Assembly (NCBI GenBank): GCA_002862805.1
Contig: PKEA01000044.1
Location: 1-52,456, forward strand
DNA: 52,456 nucleotides
From: Flavobacteriaceae bacterium
Lineage (GTDB): Bacteria; Bacteroidota; Bacteroidia; Flavobacteriales; Flavobacteriaceae
Direction: 5' to 3'
Positions 16,673-25,567 of this stretch are shown here, piece by piece (the first letter of the stretch is position 1; every line of letters begins with the position of its first letter). Both the position numbers and the translations under genes were made by a program. The notes beneath the pieces were generated by a model. That model ran no database searches. It was not told where the DNA came from and saw only the letters and a list, made by a program, of their open reading frames with translations.

Positions 16673-16702
16673 AAAGAACAAGAACAAGAACAAGTTCAAC
16701 TG
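16673..16702. repeat. Low-complexity GAACAA repeat, left flank of the four-helix-bundle gene
   Basis: Three GAACAA units followed by GTTCAACTG. Read outward from the gene it begins CAGTTGAACTTG and continues in CTTG steps, like the right flank at 17128-17184. Confidence 0.6.
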
Positions 16703-16727
16703 AGAAATATGAAAAATTTTGAAGAAT

Positions 16728-17099
16728 ATGGAAGTTAATGAACCTACTGATAAAATTTATAATTTAGATGAAAGATTAGTTAGGTTTGCAGGAGAATCTA
16801 TTTTATTTGTTCGAAAACTTAATAAAACCTTTGAGTTAGAGTATTATAAAAATCAATTAATTAGATCTTCAGGAAGTTCTTCGCTTAATTATGGAGAATC
16901 TCAAGGTACTATTACAGATAAAGATTATGTTTTTAAATTATCTTTAGTTGTTAAAGAATTGAAAGAGTCTAGAAATTCTTTACGTATTTTGGAATATATA
17001 AAAGAAGGAAATGAGATAGAAAGGACTTGGCTCTTAAATGAAATAGAAGAATTAATTGCTATTACATCAAAAATCATAATTAATAAAACAAAAAAATAA
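16728..17099 (+). CDS. Four-helix-bundle protein (23S rRNA intervening-sequence protein type)
   Basis: A 123-residue protein of the four-helix-bundle family first found in 23S rRNA intervening sequences. Typical strings are LVRFAGESILFVRKL, QLIRSSGSSSLNYGESQG and KELKESRNSLRIL. Function unknown; the family has been linked to RNA or DNA binding only by context. I chose the ATG at 16728; a TTG at 16719 gives three more residues. An ATG at 16709 is in another frame and stops after nine codons. It is framed by low-complexity repeats in inverted orientation and separates the C1 peptidase gene from menB, which suggests a late insertion. Confidence 0.85.
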   Translation: MEVNEPTDKIYNLDERLVRFAGESILFVRKLNKTFELEYYKNQLIRSSGSSSLNYGESQGTITDKDYVFKLSLVVKELKESRNSLRILEYIKEGNEIERTWLLNEIEELIAITSKIIINKTKK

Positions 17100-17127
17100 T
17101 CAAAGTTTAAACTTGAATTCAGTTCGT

Positions 17128-17184
17128 TATCTTGATCGTGTATTTTGATCTTGCTCTTGAACTTTTTCTTGCTCTTGAACTTGT
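17128..17184. repeat. Low-complexity CTTG repeat, right flank of the four-helix-bundle gene
   Basis: TTGCTCTTGAACTT occurs twice, 18 bp apart (17151 and 17169). The block is the rough inverse of the left flank and ends 15 bp before the menB ATG. Confidence 0.6.
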
Positions 17185-17198
17185 AATTGAAATTTAAA

Positions 17199-18038
17199 AT
17201 GAGCAAAATCAATTGGAAAACCGTAAAAGAATTTGAAGATATAACGTATAAAAAGTGTGATGGTGTAGCGCGTATTGCTTTCAATCGTCCTGATGTGCGT
17301 AACGCATTTCGCCCGCATACAACTAAAGAATTAATTGAAGCATTTTATGACGCACAAGAAGACACTTCGATAGGAGTAGTTTTACTTTCTGCAGAAGGAC
17401 CAAGTTCTAAAGATGGAATTTACTCTTTTTGCAGTGGTGGAGATCAAAGAGCACGTGGACATCAAGGTTATGTTGGTCAAGACGGTTATCATAGATTAAA
17501 CATATTAGAAGTACAACGTATGATTCGCTTTATGCCAAAAGCAGTTATTTGTGTTGTTCCAGGTTGGGCTGTTGGTGGCGGACATTCACTTCATGTAGTT
17601 TGTGATTTAACTTTAGCGAGTAAAGAACATGCTATTTTTAAACAAACCGATGCTGATGTAACCAGTTTTGATGGTGGTTATGGTTCTGCTTATTTAGCTA
17701 AAATGGTGGGACAAAAGAAAGCGCGTGAAATTTTCTTTTTAGGAAGAAATTATTCGGCACAAGAAGCGTTTGAAATGGGAATGGTAAATGCAGTTATTCC
17801 ACATGCTGAATTAGAAGATACGGCTTACGAATGGGCGCAAGAAATATTAGCAAAATCACCAACATCTATAAAAATGCTAAAATTCGCTATGAATTTAACC
17901 GATGATGGAATGGTTGGACAACAAGTTTTTGCTGGTGAAGCTACTCGTTTGGCTTATATGACTGATGAGGCAAAAGAAGGTAGAGATGCTTTCTTAGAAA
18001 AACGTAAACCAAATTTCGAAAAGAAATATTTACCATAA
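17199..18038 (+). CDS. menB: 1,4-dihydroxy-2-naphthoyl-CoA synthase
   Basis: Cyclises o-succinylbenzoyl-CoA in menaquinone synthesis. A 279-residue crotonase-fold enzyme with NRPDVRNAFRP near the start, FCSGGDQRARG in the oxyanion region, AVGGGHSLHVVCDLTLAS, and TDADVTSFDGGYGSAYLA, which holds the Asp characteristic of MenB. The ATG at 17199 is preferred over an in-frame TTG at 17187, which lies in repeat sequence. It heads a plus-strand run with menA and menC further down, and a PH-domain gene begins 3 bp after its stop. Confidence 0.96.
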   Translation: MSKINWKTVKEFEDITYKKCDGVARIAFNRPDVRNAFRPHTTKELIEAFYDAQEDTSIGVVLLSAEGPSSKDGIYSFCSGGDQRARGHQGYVGQDGYHRLNILEVQRMIRFMPKAVICVVPGWAVGGGHSLHVVCDLTLASKEHAIFKQTDADVTSFDGGYGSAYLAKMVGQKKAREIFFLGRNYSAQEAFEMGMVNAVIPHAELEDTAYEWAQEILAKSPTSIKMLKFAMNLTDDGMVGQQVFAGEATRLAYMTDEAKEGRDAFLEKRKPNFEKKYLP

Positions 18039-18041
18039 TTT

Positions 18042-18614
18042 ATGGAAGAATTCACAAATAAAGAAATATCAATTTCAGATTTACCGCAATTTGAATCGGT
18101 TCAATTAAAGCCGATTCAATCAGCTTTTTACAAAGTAATTTTAATTAATATTGGAATTGTTTTTACTTTATTAGGTATTGGGTTAGGTGTGTTGTCTTTT
18201 TTACAAAGTGATTTTTTTCCAAATAGAGTTTGGTTATTAATTGGTGCTGGTTATGTAATAGCATTAGGAATTAGTATCATGTTTTCTAATTTGAGTTTTA
18301 AATATAGAGGTTTTGCCTTTCGCGAACACGATGCCATTTATAAATCGGGAGTTATTTCTCAAACTACAACGATAGTTCCTTATAAAAGAATTCAGCATGT
18401 TGCTTTGCATCAAGGTTTGTTTTCTCGTTATTTTGGTTTGGCTTCTTTAGAATTGTTTACAGCTGGAGGAAGTTCAACCGATTTAGAAATTAACGGATTG
18501 ACTTTTGAAGAAGCACAACGTTATAAAATTTGGATCATTCAAAAAATTGATGCTTTAATCGAAGAATCAGAAGAGGAAACAAATCAAAATTTAGATGACC
18601 AAGATGAAATTTGA
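18042..18614 (+). CDS. PH domain-containing membrane protein (YdbS-like)
   Basis: A 190-residue protein with two membrane segments (about 31-53 and 61-81) followed by a bacterial PH domain (bPH2) containing KSGVISQTTTIVPYKRIQHV and LELFTAGGSS. YdbS/YdbT pairs of this type occur in Firmicutes, where they confer tolerance to certain bacteriocins. No such role is shown here. It overlaps the next gene, a larger member of the same family, and both are likely partners in one complex. Confidence 0.87.
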   Translation: MEEFTNKEISISDLPQFESVQLKPIQSAFYKVILINIGIVFTLLGIGLGVLSFLQSDFFPNRVWLLIGAGYVIALGISIMFSNLSFKYRGFAFREHDAIYKSGVISQTTTIVPYKRIQHVALHQGLFSRYFGLASLELFTAGGSSTDLEINGLTFEEAQRYKIWIIQKIDALIEESEEETNQNLDDQDEI

Positions 18615-20106
18615 TTTCTCAATTCCGCAACGCCAATCTAAACTCGGAATTTCTATTTTGTTTTTAGATTCTATGCAAAAGCTAATTCGTGCATCTATTG
18701 CAATATTTGTAGTTTTTGCAATGAATTTTGAGAAATACAAAATGAGTTTAATTTGGTTAGGATTGGCCATTGTGTTGCTTTCGGTTTTAGGTACTTTTAT
18801 TCGATATTATTTTTTTACGTTTCAAATTGATTACAAATCGAAAGAGTTGATTATTCAAAAAGGATTTTTAAAAAAATCTAAAATTAGTATTCAACTGCAT
18901 AAAATTCAACAAATTAACCTAAATCAGAATTTGTTGCATAAAGTATTCAAATTATATGAAATTAATGTAGATACGGCTGGAAGCGGAAAAAAAGAAGTAG
19001 AAATTAAAGCAGTTTCAAGTTATATTGCCAATCAATTAAAGGAAACTATTGAACTTTTAAATGAAACTGAAACAATTGATGTTGTTAATAATGACGAATC
19101 AATTCAATCTACAGAAGCTAAAACGATAAAAATTGGATTTTTTACCTTAATAAAAACCGGAATTACTTCAAGATATGTAGAAACTTTTGGTTGGTTGTTT
19201 TTAGTATTAAATACACTTTGGGAAAACGGAAGGCAAATTCATATTGAGGATAAAATTGACACTAATTCTATTGAAAACTATTTGAACTTTAATTCGGTTT
19301 TACTTTCGGTAATTATAGGTTTTGTATTTATTTTTATATTGATTATTGCAATAAATTTAGTTCGAACGATTGTTCGTTTTTTCGATTTTAAGATTACCCG
19401 AACTAAACATTCTCTTTTACTTACTTACGGATTAATTACTACTCGAAATACAATAATTAATCCTATTAAAGTGCAACTGATTAAAATTTCTCAGAATTAT
19501 TTTCAAGAAAAATTAGATATAAGAAATTTAAGAGTAGAACAAGCTTCAAGTGAAGCAAATTCGAAAGAAAAAAAGAAAGATAGAATTGAAGTTCCTGGTT
19601 GTTCAGAAGTGATGAAAAATCAAATATTAGATTTTGTTTATAATAAAGAAATAACAAATCAGGAAGTGTATTTTCCAAGTGTTCGAAAATTTTGGATTCG
19701 TTTTATTTTTATGATTGTATTGCCAGTTATCGTAGTTCTTTCTTTAAACTCAGTTGCTCACTTTTTACTTTGGAGCAAATTGTATTTGTTTACTTCATTG
19801 TATTTAGTCATTGGAACTCTTAGTTGTTGGCGTTTGTATAAAAACTATAAATTAATGGTTACGCCAGAATTTATAATGGTACAATCTGGTTTTTGGGATA
19901 TTGATACAGCTATTATTGAACCTTATAAAATTCAAGCCATTAAAACCAATCAATTCTTTTGGCAAAAGCGATTAAATATAGGAAGTGTTTATCTTTATAC
20001 TGCAGGAGGAACTATTTCTTTTACAACAGGATTTTATAATCAAATTACGCAATTGAGTAATAAATGGTTATATCAGGTAGAAACAAGTACTAAAAAATGG
20101 ATGTAA
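18604..20106 (+). CDS. PH domain-containing membrane protein (YdbT-like)
   Basis: A 500-residue protein with repeated units of membrane hairpin plus bPH2 domain. The PH-type signatures are KKSKISIQLHKIQQINL (about 95-112), a degenerate middle copy (TTRNTIINPIKVQLIKI) and a last copy with AIIEPYKIQAIKTNQFFWQKR and YLYTAGGTISF. About six membrane segments. It overlaps the preceding YdbS-like gene by 11 bp, showing coupled translation. A start at 18595 is equally possible. Confidence 0.87.
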   Translation: MKFDFSIPQRQSKLGISILFLDSMQKLIRASIAIFVVFAMNFEKYKMSLIWLGLAIVLLSVLGTFIRYYFFTFQIDYKSKELIIQKGFLKKSKISIQLHKIQQINLNQNLLHKVFKLYEINVDTAGSGKKEVEIKAVSSYIANQLKETIELLNETETIDVVNNDESIQSTEAKTIKIGFFTLIKTGITSRYVETFGWLFLVLNTLWENGRQIHIEDKIDTNSIENYLNFNSVLLSVIIGFVFIFILIIAINLVRTIVRFFDFKITRTKHSLLLTYGLITTRNTIINPIKVQLIKISQNYFQEKLDIRNLRVEQASSEANSKEKKKDRIEVPGCSEVMKNQILDFVYNKEITNQEVYFPSVRKFWIRFIFMIVLPVIVVLSLNSVAHFLLWSKLYLFTSLYLVIGTLSCWRLYKNYKLMVTPEFIMVQSGFWDIDTAIIEPYKIQAIKTNQFFWQKRLNIGSVYLYTAGGTISFTTGFYNQITQLSNKWLYQVETSTKKWM

Positions 20107-20107
20107 C

Positions 20108-20524
20108 ATGATAATAATTGCAAATTCAATAATTGTATTTTTCGGACTGTTTATTGTTTTTTCAGGTTTATTAATGTTTTTTAAACCTGAAAAAGTAAGA
20201 GAAATAATTGCAAAAGCAGGAAGTACTTATTTAATTAATTATACGGAACTAGGAATTAGATTGTTAATTGGAATTGCTTTTGTTTATTCTTCATTGTTTT
20301 CTATTTATGAATTGCAATTTACAATAATTGGCTATTTCTTTATTACTTCAGCTTTGTTACTAATGTTAGTTCCAATTAAAAAACACAATCAATTTTCTAG
20401 AAAAGCAGCAGAAAAATTAAAACCAATCTATTTGAAAATTTGTACACCTTTTGCAATACTATTTGGAGTTTTATTACTAATTGCAATTTACAATCAAATT
20501 CAATCTTATTTATTTTTAAATTAA
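20108..20524 (+). CDS. Small multi-pass membrane protein, unknown function
   Basis: A 138-residue protein with four hydrophobic segments (about 5-24, 48-66, 70-90, 115-135), starting one base after the previous stop and ending four bases before menA. It resembles small DoxX-like or DUF-type membrane proteins only in outline. Its place inside the menaquinone run suggests cotranscription; function is not known. Confidence 0.75.
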   Translation: MIIIANSIIVFFGLFIVFSGLLMFFKPEKVREIIAKAGSTYLINYTELGIRLLIGIAFVYSSLFSIYELQFTIIGYFFITSALLLMLVPIKKHNQFSRKAAEKLKPIYLKICTPFAILFGVLLLIAIYNQIQSYLFLN

Positions 20525-20528
20525 TATC

Positions 20529-21422
20529 ATGAAAAACTGGATTCAAGCCGCACGATTACGAACATTACCTTTATCGCTTTCAGGAATAATTGTAGGAAGT
20601 GCTTATGCTTATCATCAAGGATATTCTAATTGGAAAATAGTGGTTTTAGCATTACTAACCACTTTAGGATTGCAAGTACTTTCTAATTTTGCAAACGATT
20701 ATGGTGACGGAATTAAAGGAACAGATGACTATAGAATAGGAGAGAAGCGTTTAGTTGCAGCCGGAATTATAACTGCCCAACAAATGAAAAAAGCAGTTAT
20801 TATAACTGCAATAATTACTTTCATCATTGCTTTGACTTTAATCTATATAGCTTTTGGAAAGGAAAACTTTGTTTTAAGTCTGGTTTTTATCTTATTAGGA
20901 GTTGGCGCTATTGGAGCAGCAATTAAATATACAGTGGGAAGTAATGCTTATGGTTACAGCGGTTTTGGCGATTTATTTGTATTCATTTTCTTCGGATTGG
21001 TTTCCGTAATGGGTTCTAATTTTTTATTCACGCATTTTGTAGATTGGAAACTACTTTTACCAGCAATTGCTATTGGATTGTTAAGTGTTGCCGTTTTAAA
21101 TTTAAACAATATGCGCGATATTGAAAATGATAGAATGGCAGGAAAGAATACTTTGGTAGTTAAAATGGGATTAGAGAAAGCTAAGAAATATCATTTTGCT
21201 CTAATTCTTACAGCTTTAGTTTTGTTTATATTTTTTAGCGGATTAATTACGATTGTAATGTATATTTATTTGCCAATTGTATTTGTGCTTGTAATGCACT
21301 TAAAAACAGTTAAAAAAGCCAAAAAATATGAAGAATTTGATCCAGAATTAAAAAAAGTAGCGTTGAGTACTTTTGCTTTAAGTTTATTATTTTGTTTAAC
21401 TTTAGTTTTTACTAATATTTAA
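20529..21422 (+). CDS. menA: 1,4-dihydroxy-2-naphthoate polyprenyltransferase
   Basis: Attaches the polyprenyl chain to dihydroxynaphthoate to give demethylmenaquinone, in the inner membrane. The 297-residue protein has about nine membrane segments and both UbiA-type Asp-rich motifs: NDYGDGIKG (56-64) and NMRDIENDRMAGK (194-206). The N-terminal WIQAARLRTLPLS is typical of MenA. It lies in the same run as menB (upstream) and menC (downstream), which supports the call. Confidence 0.95.
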   Translation: MKNWIQAARLRTLPLSLSGIIVGSAYAYHQGYSNWKIVVLALLTTLGLQVLSNFANDYGDGIKGTDDYRIGEKRLVAAGIITAQQMKKAVIITAIITFIIALTLIYIAFGKENFVLSLVFILLGVGAIGAAIKYTVGSNAYGYSGFGDLFVFIFFGLVSVMGSNFLFTHFVDWKLLLPAIAIGLLSVAVLNLNNMRDIENDRMAGKNTLVVKMGLEKAKKYHFALILTALVLFIFFSGLITIVMYIYLPIVFVLVMHLKTVKKAKKYEEFDPELKKVALSTFALSLLFCLTLVFTNI

Positions 21423-21432
21423 TTTCAAAAAT

Positions 21433-22110
21433 ATGAAAATTACATTTTACGGTCACGCTTGTATAGGAATTGAAGTAGATGAGGTCCACATTTTAGTTGA
21501 TCCTTTTATTTCGGGTAACCCAAAAGCAGCTCATATTGATATTAATTCATTAAAAGCCGATTTTATTTTACTAACTCATGCGCATCAAGATCATATTTTA
21601 GACGTTGAAGCCATTGCAAAGCGTACAGATGCAGTTATTGTGTCGAACTATGAAATTGCAACGCATTATGGAAATAAAGGTTTTAATTTTCATCCAATGA
21701 ACCACGGTGGAAGTTGGGATTTTGAATTTGGAATGGTAAAATATGTAAATGCTATTCACACTTCGTCTTTTCCTGATGGAACTTATGGCGGTCAGCCAGG
21801 TGGATTTATAATTGAAGGAGAACGCAAAAACATTTACATTGCAGGAGATACTGCATTAACAATGGACATGAAGTTAATTCCATTGCGTACCAAATTAGAT
21901 TTAGCCATTTTACCCATAGGAAGTAACTTTACTATGGACGTGGAAGATGCTATTATTGCCTCTGATTTTATTCAATGTGATAAAATTTTAGGTTATCATT
22001 ACGATACTTTTGGTTATATCGAAATCAATCATGAAGAAGCAAAACGTAAATTCTTTGATAAAGACAAAGATTTGATGCTTTTGGAAATTGGCACAAGTAT
22101 TGAATTATAG
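21433..22110 (+). CDS. UPF0173-type metal-dependent hydrolase
   Basis: A 225-residue metallo-beta-lactamase-fold protein. It has the metal motif THAHQDH (48-54), HPMNHGG, HTSSFPDG, and AGDTALTMDM, matching the small UPF0173 hydrolases close to UlaG. These proteins lack a known substrate. It begins ten bases after menA, and the next gene starts 22 bp after its stop. A role in menaquinone metabolism is only suggested by position. Confidence 0.9.
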   Translation: MKITFYGHACIGIEVDEVHILVDPFISGNPKAAHIDINSLKADFILLTHAHQDHILDVEAIAKRTDAVIVSNYEIATHYGNKGFNFHPMNHGGSWDFEFGMVKYVNAIHTSSFPDGTYGGQPGGFIIEGERKNIYIAGDTALTMDMKLIPLRTKLDLAILPIGSNFTMDVEDAIIASDFIQCDKILGYHYDTFGYIEINHEEAKRKFFDKDKDLMLLEIGTSIEL

Positions 22111-22132
22111 AAGTATCCATTTCAAAATAACA

Positions 22133-23326
22133 ATGAGGAAAAACATTTTACTACTATTATTTATTTCAACATTTTCATTTGCACAACAAAATGGATATTG
22201 GGATAACCAAAGAGCCACTTCAAAAGAAATTTCTTTAAGTGCTGGAAAACGCATATTAATTAAATCAGAAGATTTACCTATTGGTACAACTGAATTTGTT
22301 TATCGAATTTCATTGTTAAATGATACTCAAAATGTATCGAGTAGTTTGGTTTCAATATTAAAATCAATTCCCGATCCCACAGGAGTTTCTCAAGGTGCTG
22401 CAGGTGCGGTTTTTTTAACCTCAAGCATTTCAGGTAATGACAAATGTACTTATGCTATATTTCCAACTGCAGAAGGTGCAAATGTATATTTAAAAGAAGC
22501 CAATGTAGATTTAGCTTGTTATGTTCAAAAAGAGAAAGTAACTAAAGATGCAAAACTTATTGCGCTTAAAAACTCAAAGTGCTTGGACAATATTCCTTAT
22601 TTATGGTTTGGTTTTGAAAGTCAGAATTGGGTTATGAATCAAAGAATAGTATTAGAAATTGTTCCTTGGGTTGACAATGTAGCAAGTAGAGGTTGGAATT
22701 CTGATGCAAAAAATACGATAATCAGTTTTGCTAAAAAATTACCGGTTGTGACTAATTTAAAAAACAAAGATGCTTTTTGTGCTCAATTTTTAGAATTGGT
22801 AAGCTCTAAGTATACCAATACAGAATTCAATAACTTATTACCAATAGAAAAAAATAAAGTTATAGAATCATTTACAGAAGAAAGTTTAACAAAAACAGGA
22901 GAAGTAAATGTCTTTTACGATACGTTTAGAAACAAATCGATGAAAGAATTCAACAAAGGAAATTACCAAGAAGCCATTAAAATTATACAAGTTGATATTT
23001 TCAATAAAAACAGAGCAACTTATAGAGATTACGGAGTTTTAGGAGATTATTATTTATTTTCAAAGCAATTCACTAAAGCGGAAGAAACCTATGCAAAAGG
23101 TTTACAATTACAACCTTCAGAAATTAATTTTCAGTTGAATTTAGCTCATGTTTATTTGTTTACCGATAGAATTTCAGAAGCTAAAGAAATTCATAAAAAA
23201 TACAAGAATGAGAGTCTTTTTACTGGAAATACATGGAAAAAACAAGTGCAACTTGATTTTAAAGAATTTGAAAAACACGGATTTCCAACTGATGATTTTA
23301 AAAAGATAGATAGAATCTTAGATTAA
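22133..23326 (+). CDS. Exported TPR protein
   Basis: A 397-residue protein with a signal peptide (1-18, ending FAQ) and C-terminal tetratricopeptide repeats from about 275 (MKEFNKGNYQEAIKI, GDYYLFSKQFTKAEETYAKGLQLQP, LNLAHVYLFTDRISEA). The N-terminal part is beta-rich and has no family I recognise. The ATG at 22133 is chosen because it starts the signal peptide; an upstream in-frame start lies inside the previous gene. Probably periplasmic, with a protein-protein role. Confidence 0.82.
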   Translation: MRKNILLLLFISTFSFAQQNGYWDNQRATSKEISLSAGKRILIKSEDLPIGTTEFVYRISLLNDTQNVSSSLVSILKSIPDPTGVSQGAAGAVFLTSSISGNDKCTYAIFPTAEGANVYLKEANVDLACYVQKEKVTKDAKLIALKNSKCLDNIPYLWFGFESQNWVMNQRIVLEIVPWVDNVASRGWNSDAKNTIISFAKKLPVVTNLKNKDAFCAQFLELVSSKYTNTEFNNLLPIEKNKVIESFTEESLTKTGEVNVFYDTFRNKSMKEFNKGNYQEAIKIIQVDIFNKNRATYRDYGVLGDYYLFSKQFTKAEETYAKGLQLQPSEINFQLNLAHVYLFTDRISEAKEIHKKYKNESLFTGNTWKKQVQLDFKEFEKHGFPTDDFKKIDRILD

Positions 23327-23435
23327 GAAAAACTAAAAAAAAACAATTACAACTTCAAAAAGCAATATTCAAAATAGTAAGATTTGTTATTGAAATTTTG
23401 AACTTGAATTTGAATTTTGACATTGCAATTGAAAA

Positions 23436-24494
23436 ATGAAAGCAACTTATAAAAAATACATACTAAACTTTAAACGTCCAAGTGGTACTTCGCGTGGTAT
23501 TTTAACTACTAAGGAAACTTGGTTTTTAATCTTAGAAGAAAACGGGAAAATTGGAATAGGAGAATGCGGAATTTTAAGAACTCTTTCTATTGATGACCGA
23601 CCAGATTATGAAGAAAAATTACAATGGGTTTGTGCAAATATTCATTTAGGTAAAGACGCACTTTGGGAAGCCTTAATGGAGTTTCCCTCTATTCAATTTG
23701 GAGTGGAAATGGCTTTTCTTTCTTTAGCATCAAAAACACCTTTTGAGTTGTTTCCTTCGGAATTTACTTTAGGTAAAAAAAGTATGGAAATTAACGGTTT
23801 GGTTTGGATGGGCGAAGAGCGTTTTATGAAAGAGCAAATCGAAGAAAAACTAGCTCAAGGTTTCCGATGTATTAAGCTTAAAATTGGAGCAATCGATTTT
23901 GAAAAAGAAATGGAATTATTGCAATTCATTCGTCAAAATTTCGATGCTAAAACGATTGAAATAAGAGTGGATGCTAACGGTGCTTTTAAATTAAATGAAG
24001 CTTTAAGTAAATTGCATCAATTAGCTGGTTATGAAATTCATAGCATAGAACAGCCTATTGCAAAAAACAACACTGACAGCATGGCAGGGTTGTGTAAAAT
24101 AACTCCTTTGCCTATTGCGTTAGACGAAGAGCTAATTGGTGTTTTTGGAATTGAAAATAAAGAACAATTATTACAAAAAATTAAACCACAATATATCATT
24201 TTAAAACCAAGTTTAGTAGGTGGATTTAAAGGAACTTTGGAGTGGATTTCTATTGCTGAAAAACTCAATATTAAATGGTGGATTACCTCTGCTTTAGAAA
24301 GTAATATTGGTTTAAATGCAATCACACAATTTACCTATACTTTACAAAATCCATTACCTCAAGGTTTAGGAACTGGGGGTTTGTATACTAATAATTTTGA
24401 CTGCCCATTAACTATTAAAACCGGACGTATTTTTTATGATGTTCATTTAAATTGGGATATTTCTCTTTTAGGTTTAGAACCTAAATCTTCTTAA
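23436..24494 (+). CDS. menC: o-Succinylbenzoate synthase
   Basis: Dehydrates SHCHC to o-succinylbenzoate in the menaquinone pathway. A 352-residue enolase-superfamily enzyme with the catalytic Lys in IKLKIG (Lys147/149), metal ligands Asp179 (VDANG), Glu205 (IEQP) and Asp230 (ALDEE), and the second Lys257 in ILKPSLVGG. The call fits the neighbouring menB and menA. Dipeptide epimerases share this fold, but the context makes MenC much more likely. The 109-bp spacer upstream ends in low-complexity TTGAATTTGAA-like repeats. Confidence 0.93.
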   Translation: MKATYKKYILNFKRPSGTSRGILTTKETWFLILEENGKIGIGECGILRTLSIDDRPDYEEKLQWVCANIHLGKDALWEALMEFPSIQFGVEMAFLSLASKTPFELFPSEFTLGKKSMEINGLVWMGEERFMKEQIEEKLAQGFRCIKLKIGAIDFEKEMELLQFIRQNFDAKTIEIRVDANGAFKLNEALSKLHQLAGYEIHSIEQPIAKNNTDSMAGLCKITPLPIALDEELIGVFGIENKEQLLQKIKPQYIILKPSLVGGFKGTLEWISIAEKLNIKWWITSALESNIGLNAITQFTYTLQNPLPQGLGTGGLYTNNFDCPLTIKTGRIFYDVHLNWDISLLGLEPKSS

Positions 24495-24532
24495 ATTTGC
24501 ACTTATAATTTACAATTCATAATTTTTTATCC

Positions 24533-25114
24533 ATGTTCAAATTAAAACTTCCTACAGATCCGCGTTGGGCAAATATTGCAGAAGGTAATTTAGAAGAAAT
24601 TCTAACAGACCATGCTTGGTGTGAACAAAAAGCAGTTACAAATTGTATTACGCTTATTACCATGTTGCCAGAACATACCGAAGTAGTAAACGAATTAATT
24701 GCTATTGCTAAAGAAGAAATGGATCATTTTGAACAAGTGCATGATATTATAAAATCACGCGGTTGGGTTTTAGGACGTGAGCGAAAGGATAATTATGTAA
24801 ATGAACTATATGGTTTTATGCTTAAAGGCGGAAGTAGACAACAATATGTTGTAGAACGACTTTTGTTTGCAGCTATGATTGAGGCTAGAAGTTGCGAACG
24901 CTTTAAAGTACTTTCTGAAACTATTGCCGATAAAGAATTAGCTGTTTTTTACAAAGATTTGATGATTAGTGAAGCCAACCATTACACTGCATTTATTGGT
25001 TTTGCAAACCAACTAGGAACTGATATTGATGTGAAAAAGCGTTGGGAAGAATGGCTAGAAGCAGAAGCAAAAATTATTGCTAGCTACGGAAAATCAGAAA
25101 GTATTCATGGGTAA
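24533..25114 (+). CDS. miaE: tRNA-(ms2io6A)-hydroxylase
   Basis: Hydroxylates the isopentenyl side chain of ms2i6A37 in tRNA, an oxygen-dependent di-iron reaction. The 193-residue protein has the ferritin-like ligand set: EEMDHFEQVH (about 62-71), EARSCERF and EANHYTAF. The length is usual for the short MiaE of Bacteroidota. It follows menC by 38 bp, and its end overlaps the next gene by 8 bp. Confidence 0.93.
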   Translation: MFKLKLPTDPRWANIAEGNLEEILTDHAWCEQKAVTNCITLITMLPEHTEVVNELIAIAKEEMDHFEQVHDIIKSRGWVLGRERKDNYVNELYGFMLKGGSRQQYVVERLLFAAMIEARSCERFKVLSETIADKELAVFYKDLMISEANHYTAFIGFANQLGTDIDVKKRWEEWLEAEAKIIASYGKSESIHG

Positions 25115-25562
25115 TAAATTAAAGATAAATATCTTAGAATCAACATTGTATTTTTGTATTGTTGGATTTTTTATATCTGGTTTTACAGCTATTCTGTTAT
25201 TTGGAATTCAATTATTATTAACTCAAATCGGAATTGAATGCGTAATAGCAATGAAAATAATATATTCTATATCTTGGTTTGCAATGTTTATAACACCAAT
25301 TCTATTTATCAAAAAAATAATTAGTAATAAAAATATTGATTATAAAAAATTAAGAAATAAGTTGTTGTTGTTTAATGTTTTAGAATATTTTTTTATTCAA
25401 ATCAGTTTTGGTTCGCTACTTACAAATTCGTCTACTTTATGTTATGGTTCTGGTGGTCAAAATGGAATTGAATTTGCCTTTTCGGGCTGGTTAGCTTTAC
25501 CTATTTTATTTTTTTTTAGTTATGTTTTTAAGAAAATACTAATTAAACAAATCAACGTATAA
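25107..25562 (+). CDS. Multi-pass membrane protein, unknown function
   Basis: A 151-residue protein with about four hydrophobic segments. I chose the ATG at 25107, which overlaps the miaE stop by 8 bp; a start at 25077 would overlap more. Two Cys lie near segment ends. It ends 5 bp before the convergent glycosyltransferase gene with no visible terminator between. No family recognised. Confidence 0.68.
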   Translation: MGNKLKINILESTLYFCIVGFFISGFTAILLFGIQLLLTQIGIECVIAMKIIYSISWFAMFITPILFIKKIISNKNIDYKKLRNKLLLFNVLEYFFIQISFGSLLTNSSTLCYGSGGQNGIEFAFSGWLALPILFFFSYVFKKILIKQINV

Positions 25563-25567
25563 ACAAA

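Noticed and set aside
16709..16738. ATG at 16709 as start of the four-helix-bundle gene
   Set aside because: It is in another frame and stops after nine codons. The family similarity begins in the frame of the ATG at 16728.
16673..17184. CRISPR-like array around the four-helix-bundle gene
   Set aside because: Repeats are very short and imperfect, there are no regular spacers and no cas genes.
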